DNA from: Changshengia sp963803165
GTDB lineage: Bacteria; Chloroflexota; Dormibacteria; Aeolococcales; Aeolococcaceae
NCBI GenBank assembly: GCA_963803165.1
Contig: CAWDLK010000001.1
Location: 186,001 to 250,000 of the forward strand
Direction of reading: 5' to 3'
Length of the DNA stretch: 64,000 nt
The position numbers were made by a program, and so were the translations under genes. Numbering within the stretch: the first letter of the stretch is position 1; the number at the start of each line of letters is the position of its first letter. The notes under the pieces are model-generated. The model ran no database searches and was not told where the DNA came from. It saw only the letters and a program-made list of their open reading frames with translations. Shown here in pieces: positions 59,314-64,000 of this stretch.

Positions 59314-59436
59314 CTGTGTCCCGAAGTATATGAGCCAATTGGGCCGATCTCGGCGGAGGTGATCCCTTCTCATGGACCTCTCAGCCGGAGGCGGTGACGG
59401 AGTGAACCGTCGGAGTGGATCGGTACACTGCCCGCG

Positions 59437-60456
59437 ATGTCCCCGGAGACGACCACCGCCGGCGCGAAGCGCGGAGTCGCCAGGGCGGTGGCACCGGGGC
59501 CCGAGCCAGGGGTGTCTCCGTCGGCCCATGGAGCCCGCGACCTGCCGGACTGGCTGCGCCGGGCCGTCCCCATGCTGGTGGTGGGGCTCGCCTATCTGGT
59601 GGCCGTCTCGGCGATCATGATCTGGCGGGCGGTCCCCGTCTCGCCGGCCTACCTGCTGCTCCTGCTGGTGCCGGTGGTGCTGCTGGCGGGGCGGTTCGCG
59701 CGAGTGATGGGCGACTGGGCACCGATCGCCGCCGTCGCGCTCGCGTACGCGGCGATGGCGCCGGTGGTGCACCACGGAGGCGTGAGCCCTCAGGTGGTCC
59801 CCCTCGTCCGGGTCGAGACCTGGCTGTTCGCCGGCCACGATCCCTCCGAGGTGCTCCAGCACGCGGTCGGCGGCACCGCGCTGCACGTGCTGGCGGTGGC
59901 GGCGACGTCCGTCTACTTCTCCTTCTTCGCGCTGCCGGTGGTGGTGGGGCTGGCGCTCTGGCTGCGGGATGCCACCCAGTACCTTCGCTTCGTGACCGCG
60001 CTCCTCGGCATGGCGGTGGTGGCGTACCTCACCTTCCTGCTCGTGCCCACCGCACCCCCCTGGTACGCGGCGGAGCAGCACGCGCTGAGCGGGGTCACCG
60101 ACCTGATCCGCTCTCAGCACACGCTGCCCGCCGCGGTGAGCCCGCTCTACAGCCGGCTCGACCCCAATCCCGCCGCCGCCTTCCCCTCGCTGCACGCGGC
60201 CTTCCCGTTCCTCGGGTGGCTGGCGATGCGCCGCTCCTACCCGAGCGGTTCGTGGATCATCCTCGGCTGGTTCCTCCTGATCGCGGCGAGCGTGGTCTTC
60301 CTGGGCGAGCACTACGTGATCGACGTGGTCGCCGGCGCGCTCCTGGCCACCGCCGCGTGGGCGGTGATGACGCGGCTTCTGGTCCCCCACGTGGACGTGC
60401 TGCGGGGCGCGGCCTCCGGCCCGGCGCCCCGTGCCGCCGGGAGCGCCCGTGCCTGA
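59437..60456 (+). CDS. PAP2 (AUR1-like) membrane phosphatase/phosphotransferase
   Basis: A 339-residue polytopic protein with about eight TM helices. The PAP2 active-site motifs are AAFPSLHAAFPFLGW (PSLHA type) and GEHYVIDVVAG (HYxxD). The APPWYAAEQH loop is typical of AUR1/IPC-synthase-like members. It probably dephosphorylates or transfers a lipid-linked head group, perhaps inositol phosphate. The ATG at 59437 follows TACACT (59424-59429) by 7 nt (leaderless). It overlaps the next gene by 8 bp. Confidence 0.9.
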   Translation: MSPETTTAGAKRGVARAVAPGPEPGVSPSAHGARDLPDWLRRAVPMLVVGLAYLVAVSAIMIWRAVPVSPAYLLLLLVPVVLLAGRFARVMGDWAPIAAVALAYAAMAPVVHHGGVSPQVVPLVRVETWLFAGHDPSEVLQHAVGGTALHVLAVAATSVYFSFFALPVVVGLALWLRDATQYLRFVTALLGMAVVAYLTFLLVPTAPPWYAAEQHALSGVTDLIRSQHTLPAAVSPLYSRLDPNPAAAFPSLHAAFPFLGWLAMRRSYPSGSWIILGWFLLIAASVVFLGEHYVIDVVAGALLATAAWAVMTRLLVPHVDVLRGAASGPAPRAAGSARA

Positions 60457-61237
60457 GCGCATCGTGGTCGCCCCCGGGCTCAGCGTCGCCGAGCCCCACA
60501 GCCACACCCTCGCCAGCGACGGCATGGTGACCGCCGTCGAGCTGGTGCGCGCCGCGGCCGCCATCGGGCTCTCGGTCATCGCCATCACCGACCACGACAC
60601 CCTCTCGCCGCTCGAGGAGGCCATCGAGGTCGGAGCCGGGCTGGGGGTCGACGTGGTGCGCGGCGAGGAGGTGACCTGCTCCTTCCCGCCCGGGATCCAC
60701 GTGGTGGCCCTCTTCATCGAGCGGCCGATCCGGATGCACCTGAGCGTGGAGGACACCGTTGATGCGATCCACGACGAGGGGGGGCTGGCGGTGGTCGCCC
60801 ATCCCTTCATGCCCACCTGGTTCGCCTCGATCACCGCGGGCCGCCTCCGCCGCCTCCTGGAGACCAGGGCGATCGACGGGATCGAGGTCCGCCACACCGC
60901 TCCGGTCCTGCCCGGCGCCTGGAAGGCGCTCGACGCCTTCTGCGCCGCCCACCGCGAGCGGGTGGGGGCGATGGTGGCCGCCGGGGACAGCCACTTCGGC
61001 ATCCACGACCTCGGACGGCTGGTCACCGTCTTCCCCGGCGGCGGAGCCGCCGACCTCCGCCGCGCCCTCGAGGAGCGCACCACCTCACCGCTCCGCGGCG
61101 TCTCCCCGGCCGGCCCGCCGCTCTCGATGAGGCTCGGCCAGCAGCGGCGGTCGCTGATCGAGCTCAACCTCAAGCGCTTCCGGGGGACGGTGGGCGGCGG
61201 CCCGGGATCCCGGGGCGGCGCCGGCGCGCGGCGTTAG
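60449..61237 (+). CDS. PHP-domain phosphoesterase (RNase AM/AMP-phosphatase-like)
   Basis: A 262-residue PHP-fold enzyme. The motifs AEPHSHTLASDGMVTAVELV, AITDHDTLSPLEEA, RGEEVTC, VVAHPF and AAGDSHFGIHDLGR match the small PHP group that includes 3',5'-nucleoside bisphosphate phosphatase/RNase AM and TrpH-like proteins. Metal-dependent hydrolysis of a nucleotide or sugar phosphate is likely. GTG 60449 overlaps the PAP2 stop by 8 bp (GTGCCTGA), so the two are an operon. The C-terminal 40 residues are a basic tail rich in Gly and Arg. Confidence 0.88.
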   Translation: MPERIVVAPGLSVAEPHSHTLASDGMVTAVELVRAAAAIGLSVIAITDHDTLSPLEEAIEVGAGLGVDVVRGEEVTCSFPPGIHVVALFIERPIRMHLSVEDTVDAIHDEGGLAVVAHPFMPTWFASITAGRLRRLLETRAIDGIEVRHTAPVLPGAWKALDAFCAAHRERVGAMVAAGDSHFGIHDLGRLVTVFPGGGAADLRRALEERTTSPLRGVSPAGPPLSMRLGQQRRSLIELNLKRFRGTVGGGPGSRGGAGARR

Positions 61238-61288
61238 AATCGGACGCCGAGGGGCGGCTGGCGGCCTCGGCTCGCCGGCCCCGCACGG

Positions 61289-61364
61289 GCCCGCTTAGCT
61301 CAGTTGGTAGAGCAGGGAACTTGTAATCCCTTGGTCACAGGTTCGAGTCCTGTAGCGGGTACCA
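61289..61364 (+). tRNA. tRNA-Thr (TGT)
   Basis: Acceptor GCCCGCT/AGCGGGT (one G-U), D stem GCTC/GAGC, T stem ACAGG/CCTGT with loop TTCGAGT, discriminator A and encoded CCA. Anticodon TGT reads ACA. The anticodon arm is odd: with the normal 7-nt loop CTTGTAA the stem GGGAA/TCCCT has an A-C mismatch. A perfect AGGGA/TCCCT stem would need an 8-nt loop and no base 26. Confidence 0.92.
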
Positions 61365-61379
61365 GGTTCCCCAACGGCG

Positions 61380-62912
61380 CTAGAGCCCTGGAAGGCCCGG
61401 TTCGGTGGCGTCCTCCGGGATCGGCGGGCGAGGCTGAGCCGGCTGCCCCAGCAGAGACGACAAGCGGGAGTTGAACTCCGCTCCCACAGCGATGAGGAAG
61501 AAGTCGAGCGGCAGCTGTCCGATACCCTCACGGCTGTCCCTTGCCGAGACAGCCGGCGCATCGACGGCGACGACCCACGCGCGCCCGCGAAACTGAGGGT
61601 GACGCTCCACGAAGGCCACGAGGCCGCGGCGGGTATGGTCCGCGGAAGAAGCGATCTCGATGGCAACGGGGGCCTCGGGATCGTCATAGACAAGGTCGAC
61701 CTCGTAACTGCCGTCGCGCCAATGGGCGCACCGGACCTGGGTGAGGAGGGATAGGCAGTACAGGTGAGCGGCCGCCATGTTCTCGTAGAGGACACCCATC
61801 TCCACGGGGCTGCGAAGTGGCGCCAATCCGCGTTCGAGCGCGGCGTTGCGAATCGCCGCGTCATAGAAGTAGAGCCGCCTCCCCCGACGTTGTCGCGCGA
61901 TCTCAGAGCCGGAGTAGTTGGGAAGCGTGAAGAGCACGAAAGAGCGTTCAAGGTACGTGAGGTAACGCTCGACCGTTGGCTCCGTGATGCCCAGCTGTTG
62001 CGAGATCTTCTTGGGACTCACTATGCCGGCGGCCTGGCCGGCAGCGACGTAGAGCAGCCGTTCGAGCTGCATCGGGTTGTCCACGCCGAACGACTGGGGG
62101 ATGTCCTTGTAGATTGCACGCTCCACGGCATCTGAGCGGAGTACGCGCTGCGACTCGATCAGCCGCTCATCATCGCCGACCGTGTTGCGAAAGCGGACCA
62201 AGAGCTCAGGGAAGCCGCCGGTGAAGAGGAGCTCGCGATGCGCGTCTGCCAGCAACTTGCGGTCCGGCTGAACCTGGATGACTTCCTCGATGGTCTCCGC
62301 GAGATGGCCGGTTCCCGGCAGGTCGACGGGAGTGCCGCGAAGAGCAAGGTACTCGTGGAGTAGATAGGGAGTGAGGTAGCGCTCGTCCCAACGGCCAACG
62401 CCCGTTTCCGTGTGCTGACGGCGCAGGGCCGCCACCGCGCTGGAGCTCCCGACAATGCGGAGGGGCCAGTGCTCGTCGTAGAAGGTCTTGAGCCATAGGT
62501 CCCAGTTCTTCGCATACACGAGCTCATCGAGGAAGAGGTAGACGGGGTCCGTCTCGTGGTCTGCGCTACGTCCAGCCAAGCGCATGACCACCTGCACGAC
62601 AGATCCAAGATCGAGGTCGAGGAGGAGCGGGTGGTCGAGTTGCAGCCACCATAGACGACGAGGTTGAATGCCACTGGCCAGGAGATGGCGCGCCGCTTGA
62701 TACATGACGGTTGTCTTGCCGACTCGCCGTGGTCCGAGGATGACCTGAAATCGTCGTAGGTCGCGCCGCAGGAGCGCGTCGGTGATCCCAGCCACGAGGG
62801 GGCGCTCAGTCGGCGGTGCCAGGGTTCCAGGCACCTGGCCGCTGGTGGTCCACGGGTTCTGCTGAACCAGGACCTCGGCGAGGTCGTCGGGTGAAGCCTC
62901 CCAGGTAGGCAA
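61380..62912 (-). CDS. AAA/DUF4143 ATPase, probably horizontally acquired
   Basis: A 510-residue ATPase. An N-terminal AAA_14 domain has Walker A LGPRRVGKTTVMYQAARHL and Walker B VYLFLDELVY with sensor region IVGSSSAV. A linker with a winged-helix (KKISQQLGITEPTVERYLTYLERSFV) and a C-terminal nuclease-like DUF4143 domain (NMAAAHLYCLSLL, YEVDLVYDDPEAPVAIEIA; E-x-D plus VxIEIK-like strand) follow. The role of this family is not known; it is often accessory. Base and codon use are visibly less GC-rich than neighbouring genes, and it lies 15 bp from the 3' end of tRNA-Thr. TTG start with TTGACC-N17-TAGTCT promoter upstream. Confidence 0.9.
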   Translation of the reverse strand: MPTWEASPDDLAEVLVQQNPWTTSGQVPGTLAPPTERPLVAGITDALLRRDLRRFQVILGPRRVGKTTVMYQAARHLLASGIQPRRLWWLQLDHPLLLDLDLGSVVQVVMRLAGRSADHETDPVYLFLDELVYAKNWDLWLKTFYDEHWPLRIVGSSSAVAALRRQHTETGVGRWDERYLTPYLLHEYLALRGTPVDLPGTGHLAETIEEVIQVQPDRKLLADAHRELLFTGGFPELLVRFRNTVGDDERLIESQRVLRSDAVERAIYKDIPQSFGVDNPMQLERLLYVAAGQAAGIVSPKKISQQLGITEPTVERYLTYLERSFVLFTLPNYSGSEIARQRRGRRLYFYDAAIRNAALERGLAPLRSPVEMGVLYENMAAAHLYCLSLLTQVRCAHWRDGSYEVDLVYDDPEAPVAIEIASSADHTRRGLVAFVERHPQFRGRAWVVAVDAPAVSARDSREGIGQLPLDFFLIAVGAEFNSRLSSLLGQPAQPRPPIPEDATEPGLPGL

Positions 62913-62947
62913 TATCTCTGGCTCCAGAAATTGGTTATGCGATAGAT

Positions 62948-62986
62948 AGACTACACCGGGTATTGGTTAAGGTCAACACAGCCAAT
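62948..62986 (-). promoter_or_regulatory. Promoter and candidate operator of the AAA/DUF4143 gene
   Basis: On the minus strand TTGACC (62971-62976) and TAGTCT (62948-62953) are 17 bp apart, a near-consensus promoter. ATTGG (62962-62966) and CCAAT (62982-62986) form inverted repeats around the -35. ATTGGTTA occurs twice (62930-62937 and 62962-62969), 32 bp apart, three helical turns. The remaining DNA of 62987-63167 shows nothing. Confidence 0.55.
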
Positions 62987-63167
62987 TCCGGGCCCGAGCA
63001 CCTTGGGTAGCCGGGCGGCTCCTGGGCGGTCGTGGCCACGTTGCCGTCCCGCGCCCTCGCCCCCTATCCCCGGGTGGCCGGCGATGGTGGCCTCCGCACC
63101 TCGGCACGCTGTAGCTCGCTGGCCGGGCGGCGGCCCCCTCGCCGACATGGGGGTGGAGCTGACCGGA

Positions 63168-63635
63168 TCAGCCGCCGCCTGAGGGCGGGGGCGGCGACGT
63201 GACCAGGAAGGCCGGATACCCGGGTGCGATCCTCGCCAGGTCGGCGTCCGGAGCGTCCGGTCCCACCCCCTGGAAGAAGGCGCCGATCTCCACCTTCCAG
63301 CGCCGCAGGTAGGCGCGCAGCACCGGGAGCTTCTCGTCCGCCTCCAGCTCGATGAGGGCGACCGGCTCGCGGCGCCAACCGCGCCGCAGCTCCACGTCGC
63401 AGCCCGCGCGGACGTTGCGCACCCACTGGGTCACACCGCGGGGCGCCACCAGATAGCGCGAGCCGTCGTGGGTGAGCAGGTTGACCGGGGTGGTCCGCCA
63501 GCGGCCGGTCTTGCGACTGCGGACGGCGAGGATCCGTGATCCGAGGACGCTGACGCCGGCGCGGGTCAGCCCGGCGACGAGCGGGTTGAAGACGTGGCGT
63601 GTGAACCAGTCCGGACGGACGTAGCGGGTGGCCAT
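63168..63635 (-). CDS. Deazaflavin (F420)-dependent nitroreductase family protein
   Basis: A 155-residue split-barrel flavin/deazaflavin-binding protein of the Ddn/DUF385 type: FNPLVAGLTRAGVSVLGSRIL, SRKTGRWRTTPVNLLTHDGSRYLVAPRG, WVRNVRAGCDVELRRG. Such proteins use reduced F420 (or related deazaflavins) to reduce diverse substrates, and are typical of actinobacteria and some Chloroflexota, implying F420 in this organism. The ATG at 63633-63635 follows GAGAAT (63643-63648) by 7 nt; the longer frame to 63707 is unlikely. Confidence 0.9.
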   Translation of the reverse strand: MATRYVRPDWFTRHVFNPLVAGLTRAGVSVLGSRILAVRSRKTGRWRTTPVNLLTHDGSRYLVAPRGVTQWVRNVRAGCDVELRRGWRREPVALIELEADEKLPVLRAYLRRWKVEIGAFFQGVGPDAPDADLARIAPGYPAFLVTSPPPPSGGG

Positions 63636-63688
63636 CGGCCCCATTCTCCGCGGGTCGCCTGCGACCGTGACCGCCGCGCTCCGGTTCC

Positions 63689-64000
63689 CTACCCCGACAG
63701 CCCCCACGCGGCCGGGTCGCCCAGCACGGTGCTCGCCGCCACCGCCTGGAGATGGCGGGTCTCGCTCTGGGGGAGGCCGTCATCGTCGCCGAGCCCCACC
63801 GGGCTGCTGTGGAAGATCGCGGCGTAGAAGACGCAGGCGGCGAGATAGGTGCCGCTCGCCGTCGGGTGGCTGCCGTCGGACTGCCAGAGGCTCGGCGGCG
63901 AGGGTCTGTCGACGACCGTCTCCCAGGCGGCGCCGACCGGCGCCACGGCGACCCCGAGCTCCCCGGCGAGCTGCAGGTAGCCGTCGTCCACCGCCGACTG
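63689..64000 (-). CDS. SGNH/GDSL hydrolase-like protein, 3' part only
   Basis: The gene runs off the right edge, so only about 104 C-terminal residues are seen. SLWQSDGSHPTASGTYLAACVFYAAIF carries the Asp-x-x-His catalytic pair of SGNH hydrolases (DGSHPT), in the form common in DUF4886-like members. The N-terminal Ser block lies outside the window. Substrate unknown. Confidence 0.75.
   Translation of the reverse strand, partial: QSAVDDGYLQLAGELGVAVAPVGAAWETVVDRPSPPSLWQSDGSHPTASGTYLAACVFYAAIFHSSPVGLGDDDGLPQSETRHLQAVAASTVLGDPAAWGLSG

Noticed and set aside
58618..61173. Minus-strand frame of about 850 codons ending in the response regulator
   Set aside because: Only the last 231 residues from ATG 59313 are a real protein; the rest is antisense of the PAP2 and PHP genes.
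61289..63167. Integrated element with att sites at tRNA-Thr
   Set aside because: No repeat of the tRNA 3' end (such as GGTTCGAGTCCTGT) was found near 62,900-63,200 and there is no integrase; only base composition suggests transfer.

Overview
The window is a stretch of very GC-rich bacterial chromosome (roughly 70 % GC by eye) packed with about 57 protein genes and two tRNA genes on both strands. No gap between genes exceeds about 260 bp; the two longest (4540-4783 and 62913-63167) hold only promoter signals. There is no rRNA, CRISPR array, transposase, integrase or prophage module. The gene set is mostly housekeeping. Several families resemble those of Actinomycetota: a MshC-like cysteine ligase, a DUF4081-type GNAT acetyltransferase, glgC followed by a GlgM-type glycosyltransferase, a deazaflavin (F420)-type nitroreductase and LppX-like exported proteins. 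With these, the many GTG/TTG starts and widespread leaderless genes suggest a Gram-positive-like Terrabacteria lineage, such as Candidatus Dormibacterota, Chloroflexota or a deep actinobacterium. That placement is inference.

Layout. 1-8050: Lon protease, a zinc alcohol dehydrogenase divergent from a GNAT, an H1-like Lys/Arg/Ala/Pro repeat protein with a strong terminator, a duplicated-domain hypothetical, and a flippase-like membrane protein coupled to a sugar epimerase. 8040-12060: IF-1 with a basic N-terminal extension, then a cobalamin-dependent methionine synthase interrupted by a one-base frameshift. 12124-17144: a DHA2 transporter, an orphan receiver protein and a TldD/PmbA protease pair whose tldD carries a one-base insertion inside its zinc motif. 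17266-22463: a NarL-type two-component pair and an OatA-like acyltransferase. 22604-30200: a GNAT and DAHP synthase fired in opposite directions from one shared -10 element, a cysteine-rich hypothetical, the MshC-like ligase, tRNA-Asp, SixA phosphatase, a monoglyceride-lipase-like hydrolase, a receiver protein, a PIG-L deacetylase and a winged-helix regulator. 30288-38905: small exported or membrane proteins, a MarR/MFS pair, a GT87-like mannosyltransferase whose end overlaps the MFS gene tail to tail by 286 bp, a lipoprotein and a YyaL-type thioredoxin-fold protein. 39053-48143: a probable pseudokinase, glgM/glgC, another MFS exporter, and a heterodimeric ABC exporter operon with its MarR regulator. 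48239-57157: two exported beta-propeller-like proteins, a Gfo/Idh/MocA oxidoreductase, a CPBP protease, a lipoate-ligase-like protein, a PHP phosphoesterase, Dps and PurA. 57136-61237: an OmpR-type two-component system, a PAP2 membrane phosphatase and a PHP phosphoesterase. 61289-64000: tRNA-Thr, a lower-GC AAA/DUF4143 ATPase that looks acquired, a nitroreductase and the end of an SGNH hydrolase.

Gene expression. At least sixteen genes that head transcription units have a TANNNT-like -10 hexamer only 5-10 nt before an ATG or GTG, with no Shine-Dalgarno sequence, which implies leaderless mRNAs. Genes inside operons instead use 1-, 4- or 8-bp stop/start overlaps (ATGA, GTGA, TTGA, GTGNNTGA) or normal ribosome binding sites. 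The most notable items are this leaderless architecture with a palindromic bidirectional -10, the two frameshifts, the pseudokinase, the extended IF-1, the H1-like repeat protein and the MshC-like/PIG-L pair. I did not find a clear new multi-gene defence or mobile system.
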